Shown here: in pieces, positions 21,478-32,431 of the stretch
How the letters are laid out: each line of letters starts with the position of its first letter
How positions within the stretch are numbered: position 1 is the first letter of the stretch
Origin: Ophiobolus disseminans
Lineage: Eukaryota > Ascomycota > Dothideomycetes > Pleosporales > Phaeosphaeriaceae
Direction of reading: 5' to 3'
Length of the DNA: 64,000 nucleotides
Assembly (NCBI GenBank): GCA_010093685.1
Contig: MU006241.1
Span: 620,001-684,000, forward strand
Notes under the pieces: model-generated
Databases searched by the model: none
The model's input: the letters and a program-made list of their open reading frames with translations, nothing else
What the model was told of the DNA's origin: nothing
Translations under genes and position numbers: made by a program

Positions 21478-22368
21478 GTGGGTTGCGGTAGTGGTGGTGG
21501 TGAGGGGGAGGTTTGTAGTGGAAAGGAGATTCAACAGTTACCAGCAAGATGAATGTGTAATCAAAAGATATATAGGCCGTCTCAACGATTGCAACGATAT
21601 ATATCCGACAGGTACAGCGAGTCGCCTCTGAAATACCCATCGTTATCATTTGCGCAATGTATGTCCTTGCTAGAATCAGCACCGATTCCTTTAAGGTCAG
21701 GGAGAAGAGACACCAGTCATCGCAAGGACTTCTTACATCACGCAGTCCAACTCTATTCACCCCTGGTGTCGCCTATACGTCCACAGAATAGAACATCGGT
21801 ATTTCATGGCACGAGCAAGTACTCCAATTTATCGAACATTCAGTTGGTTATCACGGTACACTTTCATCTCATAACACATTACTCTTATTAACTATAGGTT
21901 ATCTATCACAGGTACCAACTCCCTATCTCTCTGGACTCAAGTGCTTCTATACTGATAAACCTCTCCTCCCTCATCATTGTAGAGATCGGCACAACATGGA
22001 CAATTGCTCGGCCGTATCCGCTTGTCCTCAGGCACGTCCGCAGCCGGCGAGTAGGAGCAGCAGAGAGTAGTGACGTATCGATCTCTCAGCGAGCTTGTCG
22101 AAGTAGTGTTGTCCGTTGTACGAGGCAGTGCCAAAGTATCCGGCTGTGACGCTTTTTGTTGAGGGAGGATGAAAGTAGATCGCGGGACAGGACTTTTGCG
22201 GCGCTGGTAGACGTCGGAGTCTCGAGAAGTGTTTCTGCACCGAGATACAGTTAGGAGGTTGGAAGTTATGTGATGACTTGGAGATATTGCTCACCTCCTG
22301 GTATCTTCTACAGCCCAGTGCTCATCTCGAAGAATAGGACCTGCGTCTCCGAACGCCAGTAGGTTGGT
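21478..22368. other. intergenic, 3' ends of two convergent genes
   Basis: This lies between convergent genes. The short frames on both strands have no domain or codon bias. Nothing is recognised. Confidence 0.5.
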
Positions 22369-23932
22369 TCACACTTTCACCTTGAAAACCGACCCGGTCT
22401 TCGTTACCCGCGCAATGACGAGTATCGCGCAGCCTAGCAGCATGATACTTCCGGTAAAAAGCATCATCGGCAGGAAAGCATCCATCCCGTCGTCGGATCC
22501 GTGTTCACCAACTTGGATGAGCTCGCCGCCTACAGGTCCACCGACTAGTGACGCGAAGCCCACAATCGTAAACGCCATGCCGATCTTCACGCCTGTCTTG
22601 TGGTGCTCTTGGTTTAGAGACGCGATTCCTGCCTGAAGCAACGAAGACACGCCACCTGCGCCGAAGCCGTATGCAATGGCCCATGGGTACATGCCGGCCG
22701 TGGTGGCAACGCGCGGCCAGCATAGTAGTGTGATGCTCGTAAGGAAGAGATTTATGATGTATGTGTTGATGGTGCCGATGTAGCGATCTGCTAACAGAGC
22801 TGGGGCGAGGCGTCCTGGTATGCCCGCGGCATTTAGCAGGATGAGTATGGTGAACGAGTCGTCTTTAGAAATATCGAGGGCTTTGGCGCTGACTTCGCGG
22901 ACGTAGACTAAGTATTAAGTTAGTATGTTTTCAGGCAGCTTGTAGGGGCGTAGACGTACAGAAGGGGATCCATAGACCGATGAAGACGAAGAACATTGCA
23001 ACGACATAGAGAGTGTAGCATGGTTCTTTGAACGCTTTCCAATCAACCGCACTCCTCCGGATTTTCTTCCTCGTTTTTCCGGTATTCGTGGGCGTGAACT
23101 TAGGCGGACCGATGAGTGCGAGCATCTGGATCAGTATCGAAAGAACGGTCACGACGCCGCACATGATCCACAGCGTTTTACCAATACCGAGCGTGTTGAT
23201 CGTGAATTTCGCGATAGCAGGGAAAACCATACCACCGACCGACGCGCCGCAGCCTGCAATACCCAATGCCATCATCTTCCACGCGGAGCCATGGAAATAG
23301 TTTGCCGTCATGGTGACAGCTGGGCAGAACATAAGCCCATGCCCGACGCCCTGGAATACGCCGTGGAAAATGAATGTCATCCAATAATTATTGCTAAAGC
23401 CAGCAACTATCAAGCCGATGATCTGCAGCATGCTGCCAGTAGCTAGCGAGGATTTGTAGTACCCGCGGTCAAGAGCGCAGCCAGAGAAGGTGCCGAAGAA
23501 ATACACAAAGAAGATGTGGATGCTGCCTATCCAGGCGACGGTCGAGGGCGTAGACTCGAGGCTCTTCTCGTACGGGAGTTGGAAAATGCCGAAGGATTGG
23601 ATCAAGCCGAAAGAGTTGAACATGACCAGAAAATTTACGGCGACTTGGAGCCATGCTTGTTTATCGGAAACAGGCTTGCTGGAGCGGCTGGGCCTGTGAG
23701 GCTGCTCCGCGACTGGCTGGTCTTCATCACCCGAGGAGCCACGTGACGTGCTCCTGGTCCAAAGCTTTTCAATCGTGGGTATCGTTGGGAACGAGGGTTG
23801 ACCTCGAAGCCATTTGGCGAGAAATGCGGGTGTCATGGCGATAATACGACTATATTGAGGTGACGTGGTCAGGACAGGAAATGCTAGGGAATGACGATAC
23901 TTAAAACTTTTTGGTGCATTGAGAGCATTCAT
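22369..23932 (-). CDS. MFS transporter, monocarboxylate (MCT)-type
   Basis: Exons 22960..23932 and 22369..22907 with a 52-nt intron (GTACGT, branch ACTAAC, TTAG) give 503 residues; starting at the second Met (23836) gives 471. After a basic, Ser-rich cytosolic leader the first helix region reads KQAWLQVAVNFLVMFNSFGLIQSFGIFQ, the fungal MCT/MCH signature, followed by about 12 hydrophobic segments with a charged central loop around KTRKKIRRS and a short tail ending VKV. These porters move monocarboxylates or related small molecules across the plasma or vacuolar membrane; the substrate cannot be told. No transporter partner enzyme lies alongside. Confidence 0.86.
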
Positions 23933-24689
23933 CAATAGGCCGCTAATGCCAGAGCGCCAATCTTGTCTCTGCGGGGAGCGACCACAGCTTGGGCGACTGC
24001 GAGCATGTTTCTGGAAGAATGGGGAGATTCATTGGGTGGAGAGCGTCTTTGACCCGGCATTTGAGCATGTGGCTATCGTTATGCTGGATCGTGAATATTA
24101 GTGTACCATGGGCGCAAACATTGCTTCCAGCCAAGTAGTGCATACGATGGGTACAGCACTGCTTAGTTTGATTTGCGAACCTAAAGAAAAAGAAGTCAAT
24201 TTGTTTAGCCATGATGCTGTATGAGGTAGTTCGAGGTGAAAGCTGCCGTAGTAGTTTGCATGGTGTCTTTTTTCGGAATTATGCGCTAGTGAGGAAAGAG
24301 ATGTGGGTCCATTGCGCGCGATGACGAACATTTGACCCAATAGCTTAGCAACATAGATCATCAAGTAGAAATGATACCTTCCAACACCTCTGAGAATATT
24401 GCGCCTTCACATTTCCAAGCCTCAAGTCTGCTGTTGCGTAACCCTGTACGCAGTCAGTCAGCCTTCTTTCAGTCAGTCAAAGTCATTGATGCTTACACGA
24501 ACTCATGATGATGGTGAAGGAGCATGGCAACTAGCAAACTAACTCGTTCACCCGTTTGAGGTATATGTACATGTACTGTACAGGCCCATCGATGGTAGGA
24601 AAAGACGGTTCTGAGGAGTTGCCGTCCCGGGAGAACCGATCCACGCTTGTTGGATTCTTCACTTCGGTGGTGGAGACAGGTTGGGCTCT
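23933..24689. other. intergenic, no gene recognised
   Basis: Between the MFS start and the decayed 2EXR gene. Short frames only, none convincing. Confidence 0.45.
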
Positions 24690-25969
24690 ACGCACGACTT
24701 TGATGACCTCGCAGTGTCCGTTGGTATGAACCTCTGGGCAATGCTCGCGTGTATCTGTGAAGTCTTCTATGATGAATCAATCGCTCGAGCGCGTCAAAGA
24801 CGGTCTGTCGCAGTTCGTTAAGCGTGAAGAAACACTGCACTTCCTTTCCAGCCGCCCGCAACAAGATGCGCAGTTGTATGTCGGAATTTAGAGCCATAAT
24901 CTCGTTCAGCAAGGGGAATACACTGATGCTGAGGCCTCCAAGAGGTACGGTTTACTCCAATTCGAAGCGAAGAGTGATAATAAAGCTTGCCTCTCTTGAA
25001 CTGATGTGTACCCTCACCATGTCCACGCCTCAAAGTTGTTTGGCTGCAAGGGAAAGTCGTGTAGAGAAGTCGTTTCAACTTTCCCAGTCCAACAAAGCTA
25101 CCATCAGCCTTATATGTCGCCATCGACAAGTCGAACTTATTCTTCGGGAATGTCTTGATGTACGTGCAGGGCTTTCATTGGTTAATGTACAGCACGCCAA
25201 AAAGGTTGACGAAGCTGGTTGGGGTGTCAAGAGCAGTCTCAATAAGGCTAGTAGATTGTAGCGCATATATGGTGATCTTGTGGCGGAGGTAAGGTGTGAG
25301 GTTGTTGAAGTCGTTCGCGGCAGGCGTATCGAATTGCAGCATGCTCCCTGTGCCGGCCGCGAAAGATCTTGAATGATCAGATGTTGCCATTTTATGCGAG
25401 GGAAGGATCTCTGAAGTCATCTGAATATTGGTCGTCCAAAAAGGAACAACACCGCCTGTGCCATCTCTCTTGATAAATATATTGCCCACGGCACGGGCGA
25501 ATTTCTTTGTTCCCAAATCATCGTGGCACAACCGTTGTGCAATATTCGTGACCGCCTCGGCACTATGAGTGAAACTTCTCTGGGTTCTGGAGCTTACTGC
25601 TCGCAGGTGATCCATACGCGTGTCTAAATGCGGGTGCACCACCGTGAGCGTGATCCCGAGATTGTGCTTCCGAATGGCTTTCATTAGCAGTCCGATATCT
25701 CGATAAGGGTAACTTCGCTCCAATGAGATATTTGTTAAACGCAGCTTGTGCCTGTTTCCGAAAGCAGATGTAACGTCGACATCAATCATCAGATTTTTAA
25801 TGAACTGTCTATGACATCCGACCTGTTGGAGCCATAAATTCGCCACACGTCCAATGAAGAGACCTTTAGTGTCACCATAGCCTAGGCCAGGCTGAGTCCT
25901 TCTTGCTATGCAGAAGTTGTTGCTGGTGTAGAACAAAGATGCTGCTTCTTGGTGCACCTGATGGAAAGC
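24690..25969 (-). pseudogene. 2EXR-type gene remnant, 5' part missing
   Basis: The open part (down to 25175) begins VHQEAASLFYTSNNFCI, the second signature of 2EXR proteins; the usual preceding F-box-like LPxELRxxVY segment is absent. Reading continues past an in-frame TGA at 25175..25177 into KNKFDLSMATYKADGSFVGLGKLK, and further on, in another frame, into FIITLRFELE, a TAA near 24952, then NEIMALNSDIQLRILLRAAGKE and FFTLNELRQTVFDALERL. The coherent protein-like text across two stops and a frame change points to a decayed gene. An intron near 25040 (acceptor CACATCAG) may explain the frame change but not the stops. The left border with the P450 remnant looks like a deletion junction. Confidence 0.72.
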
Positions 25970-27108
25970 CTAGAAAAGCTGGATACCGGGCTGGCTGGCA
26001 TGGTTAAAGCCGGTGCGCGCTGCAATGTCTGAATGAGTTAATTTGTGAACTCGCTTAGGTAGTTATTGAGCTGCATACCATCGTCGATAGCGAATATATC
26101 GGAGGGATCGTCCAGTTCGTTGTTTTGGTCGCTCATCTGGTGTCGCAACGATACTGGACCGCCATCGTATTCCTCAACCAGATAGAGGGGATCCGGATGC
26201 TCGAATAGGAATGGTTTCAGGATAGGGCGCACATGCTTGATGGCGTGCTGAGCCCCGATGACATCGAAGGTGTAGGCAATGCTACTCTCCGGATAAATCG
26301 GATCGTTGCAGAGATCAGGGCCGACGAACAGGCGACCAGAAATCTTTGCCACCATTTTCGATGGCTTGGAGTAGACATGTACAGGAGTCCAATCGTTGCA
26401 GTCAGGCATTTGTTCGGCGATCGCTTGATCGGATACGGCGAGTATGATGGGGTTCAGACGCGCTGCAATGGGTGAGTGTTAGGTAAATGGAAGCGTTTCG
26501 CATGGGTTACTCACATAGCGCGGGGTTCGGGTCTGCCCTGAAAGAGTGAATCATGAGAGCTGCTTCACTGGAGTACCCGGTATACTTTGATTCCATCATC
26601 TTTGTGGCACTCAGTAACGTTGGCTATTACAATTGGCTTTGTTCGAGCTTACCATGTCAACGGCCTCAGGGAAGCTGAGTACGGTATCTGGAAGCTTTCG
26701 CACTTCTGGCATCAGCTGTGGATGGATGATGATATTCAAATTTCCTTGGAGATGTATCAGATGCAGTGTACTAAGCCGATGGCAAATGGGCCGAGTCGTC
26801 AATACCATCTTCTGAAGCAATTTGATAGACACGGTCCTTGAACTGCGATCGTTAGCGTAAACGTTCAACGTCAGCACCCATTAAAATCATTTACCTGCTT
26901 GTATCCGTCAATGTACATCTTGAAGGCAGATGTCATGCACGCCAAACGATGCTTCTCGCCGCTACCTAAGCCTTGCACAGTCGGCAATTTGGCCAAATGA
27001 AAGCGGTCTTTGAGCTGGGGAAGAAAGAGACATGTCAAAAAGATGAGAGAAAGCAGCCGCAACTGTGCTCAAGACACGGGAGAGATCGCTGAAGGTTACG
27101 GTTTCCAT
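25970..27108 (-). pseudogene. cytochrome P450, N-terminal half only
   Basis: Five downstream introns still splice cleanly in phase: 26843..26894, 26745..26805, 26600..26652, 26463..26514 and 26020..26078. The text follows fungal P450s of the kaurene-oxidase-like type: hydrophobic anchor, AKLPTVQGLG, IDGYKQFKDRVYQIASEDG, MPEVRKLPDTVLSFPEA, ESKYTGY, ALMIHSFRADPNPAL, VAKISGRLFVGPDLCND, then DDARTGFNHASQPGIQLF, the lead-in to the I-helix. A TAG at 25970..25972 ends it there, at roughly 275 residues of an expected 500. The oxygen-binding I-helix motif, ExxR and the haem-cysteine loop are absent. The first exon would need a 37-nt intron to connect the ATG at 27108 with the anchor. It cannot bind haem as a P450, so it is non-functional for catalysis. 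Confidence 0.8.
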
Positions 27109-28394
27109 TGTGTCGTGTTGAGGATGTTTGTTGAGTGTTATGCTCGATAAATGTGCGGGATGCGTTCCTCTTATGTAGGGTCATATCGTTCGAGAGTCAT
27201 TGCAGTACTTGGTCGCATGGGCGACAAATTATGACCCGCCAGCTATGGTGCAGTAATAATTGCAGATCATACAGCGTATCGACGACGCATCGCTGAGATG
27301 GAGCACTGACTGGCCTCAAAATGAGCTAACCACCAAGGCCTTGCCAACTAGGATCACTAAGTGTTGAACAACAATTGGATACTGCCCCAGGGCTGTGCTT
27401 GGAACGTCACAATAAAATGCATTGACCAGGAGGGTGTGAAATCGTGTACGGTGTATACGGCCGGGTGTGGAGGCGGCAAGGCAGATCCGGCGACTTCGCG
27501 CAACAAGCAAGCCACATTTCTACCCCTGATATCTTGTGCGATGTATGCACATGTCGGGGACCTTGGTGTGTCTGAAGTGCACGTTCGTTCGGATCATTCC
27601 AGGTTGAATATTACATAAGCAACGCTGGCTTCTTAGTCAGGAACGCGAATGAACTACGGAGCATTTCGCTCTCCTCTATCCACTGCACTAAACATCAGCA
27701 GCAGCAACGCATCATCGCAAGTAGCGAAGCCCTTGACCGAATTCGCCTGTGCAGCTATCTTCAGAGACTTTTTCCATGGTTGTCAAGATCTACGTACCGC
27801 ACCCGCCACCCGTCCACGGGCCCCTTGCGCGATGTCGATGTCTGGGGTGCGATTGCGCACGGAAGTCTCCGTGAATACGGTCTGTACGGTAGGCCCGATG
27901 AGGTTATTTCCACATTACTCCGCAGCATCCGCTCCCTACCATCGATCATGTTGCAATGCAGTGGACACACGCGTCGCAAGGTTAGAGGTTCGTGGTAAGT
28001 TCACGGTGGCGCAAGTCCATCAATCCAATATCCTACCTATCAACATGTACCAATGCCCCATGGTCCACCGTTGCCAAAACGGCCCTTAACACACCGATAT
28101 GAGTACGTACAACGTAGAGGGCCGGATAACCGTCGGTGCTCGGTTTTCAGTGCAGCCAGGCGTTTCAAATCCCCAAATTCGTCCGTAAGACGCGTCTTCT
28201 CGCCGACATAGCGTCTAAAGCTACACTTGGATGGCTCTCGTAGACAAATAAATCCGCATCTTCAGTATCTCAAGTAACACATAAACCTGAGGGCACGGCA
28301 TTTTAACGATATCCTCATCTTGGCTACATCTTCCTGTACTTCATCCCGTGCCTCTAGATCTATTAACGCTTTATTCATCTTCAACAACGCTCAA
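27109..28394. other. intergenic between diverging loci
   Basis: Upstream of both the P450 remnant and the RTA1-like gene. A 146-codon plus-strand frame at 27649..28089 overlaps a 72-codon frame in another register and shows no domain; it is not called. Confidence 0.45.
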
Positions 28395-29293
28395 ATGGCC
28401 GGCACTACATCCAAAGAAAGCTTCTTCTTCAGGTACAAACCCTCCATTGCAGCGGTTGTCATTGCAGTCGTAGTCTTCGGCGCAATAACTGCGGCACACA
28501 TACATCGATTCATAAAGACATACAAGACAACACGCATGAAGCTCCTGGTCGTGCTCTCGATGGCATCTTTTAGTAAGTGTTGATCTCAGTCACGCTGTTG
28601 CGACTCGACTGACTCATTGACATTCTAGATGAGGTATTGGGCTACGCACTCCGTGTCCCTGGCGCAGATACTAAACCCGCCAATGCTATCCACTCATTGG
28701 GCCCGCTGTTGCTCCTCTTCACTCCTCTGATGGCAACCTCTGTCATATACTGCATCTTCAACAAGATCTCGACAAACATCGCACCGCAGAGTGCACCCAT
28801 CAAGCCGTCTTTGATGCTCAAAATCTGGAGCGCGGTGGATATTGTGTGCCAGCTGACGATCACGGCTGGCGCGATGATAGGAAGTCGGAGTAACCCCTCA
28901 ACCGGCAAAGGAATCTTGCTGGCCGGAATAGCGATACACATCGTCAATTTCGTAGCGTTCACGGCCATTGTCGCCATCTGGCACCGTCGGACCGACTGCA
29001 AATGGACTTCCGGTTTAATTCGACCAGCAACGCCCATACAAAGAGACATGTTGGCGATGTATGTTGCATGTGGTCTCATTGCGCTACGAAGCTTGATGCG
29101 TTTTGTTGAATTTGCAAGCGGACCTGTGAGTTGGGCAATCCTGCAAGAAAGTCACGCAAACTAATTGTCTCAGGATGGACCTCTTCAAGACCACGAAGCG
29201 CCTTTCTATTTCTACGAATTTGTGCCCATGTCATTCGCCTTAGTCGCATGTCTTCAGTGGTATGATAGTGAGAACTTGAGGGCTGTCGCCTGA
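28395..29293 (+). CDS. RTA1-like seven-helix membrane protein
   Basis: Three exons (28395..28572, 28629..29125, 29174..29293) give 264 residues. Features follow the RTA1/RSB1 family: short N-terminus, helix IAAVVIAVVVFGAITAAHIH, EVLGYALR, LLLLFTPLMATSVIYCIF, the IWSAVDIVCQLTITAGAMI segment, the diagnostic RFVEFASG before the last intron, and FYFYEFVPMSFALVACLQWY as the final helix. Members are plasma-membrane proteins tied to lipid translocation or tolerance of toxic lipids and drugs. The usual cytosolic tail is nearly absent, the protein ending about 14 residues after the last helix, slightly shorter than most homologues. The last intron hides a stop if left unspliced. Confidence 0.85.
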
Positions 29294-29677
29294 GTGGCAT
29301 GTCTCTGGCTTCCAAGAGAGAGCTCCCGTACCTATAGGGTTTCCGTATCTTGGAGAATATTTACGTTACGGAAGCCATGTTGTCAACCTCGAACACGCCT
29401 CATTGACAGAGAGAAAGTATTTGTGGCTGAGCTCAATTTGTTAGACATGTTTTGGTTAAAGCGAAGTTTGGCGTACCTGCATTGGAATGTGGGGAGTAAT
29501 TTAGCTCAAGATACACCCGGTGGGGTGCATGCTGAAATGCACATGGAAATTCTACCGAATGCCATATATTGATTGCTTCATTTAGCTGCAAGGGCAGCAA
29601 CTTCGAATTTAAAAACCAAAAAGAGCCCGCCTTCCGCTCCATCAGCAAAGCGCCCAGATACAACACCCACCACCACG
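29294..29677. other. intergenic, RTA1-like to DUF8021 gene
   Basis: Promoter region of the DUF8021 gene. No gene is seen. Confidence 0.45.
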
Positions 29678-30493
29678 ATGATACCAACGCTCCTCGCAGC
29701 AGCGACTCTGCTCGCATCCAGTTCCGCCCACTGCACACGCCCTCAACTCATTGAAGCCGTAAACGCCTACCTCACCACTCAAACCACCGGCCAAACCGCC
29801 CCCTTCACATCGCGCTTCGACAACTCGACCTGGCTTGGCTACTTCGAAAACAGCCTGAAAACCAACATCTCCACCAGCATCCTTACCACCCCGCTGCCCA
29901 TAACTTTCTCCCGCTCCATCTACGACACTACCTCCTGCGCCACCTTCACCGAAGTAATCGTAAACAGCACATCCGTCCCACACGTCATCGGCACACAACT
30001 GCGCTTCACAAACCACAAGATCAACAAAATCGACACAATCATCACTAAGCCAGGGGATTGGCTCTTCAACGTCACAGGCTACGCACTCTACTCCCCCCGC
30101 GAGCCCTGGACCCCCATCCCCACCTCCTCGCGCGACTCCCGCACAACGCTCAAAGCCGCCGCAGACGCCTACCTTGACATCTTCAACAGCCCAAACACGA
30201 CCGTGCCATGGGGTATTCCGTGCGTGCGTCTCGAGGGGGGTTTGTACGGCGACGAGGGGCCGAATGGGACGTGTGCGGGCTTCATTCCGACGGGCGTGCC
30301 GATTACGAATAGAAGGTATGTGGTGGATGAGGAAATGGGGGCGGTGGATGTGATGGTGGATTTTGGCGCGAGTAGGTGGCCGGATAGTCATGAGTTTAGG
30401 GTTGAGGGGGGGAGGTTGAGGTATGTGCATACGTTGACACATTGTGGGAGGGCGAATTGTGGGGTGGGGAATGGGACTGTTCTGAGGGTTTGA
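29678..30493 (+). CDS. secreted DUF8021 protein
   Basis: A single exon of 271 residues. The ATG chosen opens a clean signal peptide (MIPTLLAAATLLASSSA, cleavage expected near 17-18) followed by HCTRPQLIEAVNAYLTTQT. Upstream codons in the same frame lack a signal sequence. The body has about nine N-x-S/T sites, conserved paired segments (TFSRSIYDTTSCATFTEVIV, WLFNVTGYALYSP), WGIPCVRLEGGLY and a Cys-rich end THCGRANCGVGNGT. These match the fungal DUF8021 family, in which some members look like SnoaL-fold tandem units; enzymatic function is unknown. It is probably an extracellular glycoprotein. Codon use changes from C-ending in the first half to G-ending after 30220. Confidence 0.8.
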   Translation: MIPTLLAAATLLASSSAHCTRPQLIEAVNAYLTTQTTGQTAPFTSRFDNSTWLGYFENSLKTNISTSILTTPLPITFSRSIYDTTSCATFTEVIVNSTSVPHVIGTQLRFTNHKINKIDTIITKPGDWLFNVTGYALYSPREPWTPIPTSSRDSRTTLKAAADAYLDIFNSPNTTVPWGIPCVRLEGGLYGDEGPNGTCAGFIPTGVPITNRRYVVDEEMGAVDVMVDFGASRWPDSHEFRVEGGRLRYVHTLTHCGRANCGVGNGTVLRV

Positions 30494-30947
30494 TTGGTGT
30501 TTTAGTCATTATGGGCTTAGGAAAATGCGGAGGATGGGAAGTGGGAGATAATGGGGTAGTATGCATACTCCAAGTACGCTATCGTATATAGTGGTGCATG
30601 ACGAGCAACATAAAGTAAGTCACTGTCAAGACGAGAACGAGAGAAGATTTTTCTTTCCACAAATACTCCTACTAGGCTTTGGAGAGCATGCAGTGATGTC
30701 TAATATATTCTCAACGAAAACCCCGGGCGTTCAAGGTTGATTGAGGTATCGTGAGCATAGCGTAGATCCGATGAGAACTGTCCGAAGAGATGCTAAAAGA
30801 TCCCATCAATCTCGCATAAAGGTGTCACTACATCATCGGTATTCTTTCTTCCCATATGACTCTTGCTCTCGAGAATCTATTCCAAGATGACACCGCACAT
30901 CTAGCAGATTGTCAGTCCAGTCTCATGTCGCGATTACACTAAGCGAC
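30494..30947. other. intergenic, no gene recognised
   Basis: 3' flank of the DUF8021 gene and of the BTB pseudogene. Nothing is recognised. Confidence 0.45.
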
Positions 30948-31747
30948 TTACCATGTGAGTTCCGAAGAAGGGCTTGTAGAAGAGGAGTGATCGTGATGTG
31001 CGCTGCAGATCTCCGCCTTCCTTGCATGGACGTAATTGTCCCTAGACATAGCGATTTGATGGCCCGGCGGGACCTGCTTCTTGGCGAAAACCTCTAGCAG
31101 ATCGACGAGGAATGGTTTTGGGTAGATCGAGGCCCTTCGATGCATGCTGTGGAGATTCATTTTCGATGCAGCAAACTCAACCACATATTTACGCAATACG
31201 GATTGGGATATGGTGTTGTCATAGATATCTTCTAATTCCAAAAAGGGTAATCCCAAGCTTGTATGTTTCTTTGAAACAGCACGTCGATCGTTGCGTTGCA
31301 CAACTCAGGAACTCCACGCATGTCGCCGAAGTAGAAGATCTTGCAGATTTGGGCAAGTTCAAACGGAATCATTCCGCTGGGAAGAAGCGTGCGTAGAGTT
31401 TGCCGTTTGAGATCCAGTGGAAGAACGCGCGGAAGACTTCCGGGTCGTCTTCGGTGAGGTTGATGGTCTTAGTCTGTCCCTCAAGCCATTCCCTTTTGAG
31501 CGCGTTGCGGAAGTATTACGAGTAGTCCTTCGTAAACATGGAACGTTCGTCCAGAGTCCGCTTTTCCTACGACCACAGTGATGATGTCGCCATAGTTTTC
31601 ACTAAGTATACGTAAGTTTCGGTCGCTTCTCACCAATGTAGTGACTTACGGTGAAGGTGGCTCCGTTGCGTGAGGGCATTTGGGAAGTTCGACTGGCGGG
31701 TATATCTTCTTGGGCGTTGTCTCGGTCGCGGTCTCGCTAGTCGCCAT
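30948..31747 (-). pseudogene. BTB/POZ protein gene with three frameshifts
   Basis: ATG at 31747 opens a short Pro-rich exon (ends ATEPPSP) followed by a canonical intron and NYGDIITVVVGKADSGRTFHVYEGLL, the first BTB strands. The frame then breaks (about 11 nt missing where HSEYF should be) and resumes as YFRNALKREWLEGQ and DDPEVFRAFFHWISNGKLY. A second break near 31370 leads to MIPFELAQICKIFYFGDMRG, and a third, at a T-run near 31250, leads to LELEDIYDNTISQSVLRKY and the C-terminal helices down to SSELTW. All pieces lie in the right order on one strand, so this was a full BTB gene of the same family as the next two loci. The reading frame is not usable. Confidence 0.8.
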
Positions 31748-32431
31748 TGTGCACAACCAAAGCGGTGTGGCACCGAGGTGTCTGGTGTAGAGTTGAAGGT
31801 GAGTGGAAGCTGTGCAAACAGCGCGGGCGTGGAAAAGCATCTACCCGCTAGTAAGGCTTGGCAACATCGCATGAATGAAGAAACCGCGTCTGGCGGTGAA
31901 AGAGCGGAGCAAAAGCTGCAAGAATGATCAAACTGGCTATATCAAACGGCTATGTATATGTGGCGCAAACATGATATTCTTTTATCTTCTGTGTTTGGAG
32001 TTGAGAAGTGTAGGTAACGAGCAAGTCAAACAGCAAGAAACCTTCGCGCTCGACACTAAAGGAATAAGATGAATACTAGCATGACATCAAGAGCTATTGG
32101 ATGAGCCTCTATAAGTCTGGATTGTGCGACATATGCATGTTGAATCTACTCGAGCACATGAAAGAATGAAGAAAGTTGTGCCACATACGGAAAGATGGAA
32201 GTATGAGACGTGAGATGAAATACGTGACTGGAGATGAGACATCATAGTGAAAGCCGATACTATCTCTGTATTGATCACACACCCTCAAGCGTAGATCATG
32301 CTGCGTGTTTCGTCCAATCGGATATCAGGCTCCTCCAATACCTTAACTCTTTCCCTTACGCTTGCTGCTTACATGGTACTGAAACATGAGAAGCCACAAG
32401 AGCTCGCGCTAGCCTGGAGTGCGTTGGCTCA
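31748..32431. other. intergenic between BTB loci
   Basis: Short AT-richer stretch, no gene recognised. It separates two minus-strand BTB loci and includes the promoter of the decayed one. Confidence 0.45.

Noticed and set aside
26745..26805. Apparent frameshift and TAG inside the P450 remnant
   Set aside because: A 61-nt intron (GTATTG to CCAAG) removes it and restores SEDGNLNIIIHP; it is splicing, not decay.
27649..28089. 146-codon plus-strand frame
   Set aside because: Competing frames in another register, no domain, composition not protein-like.
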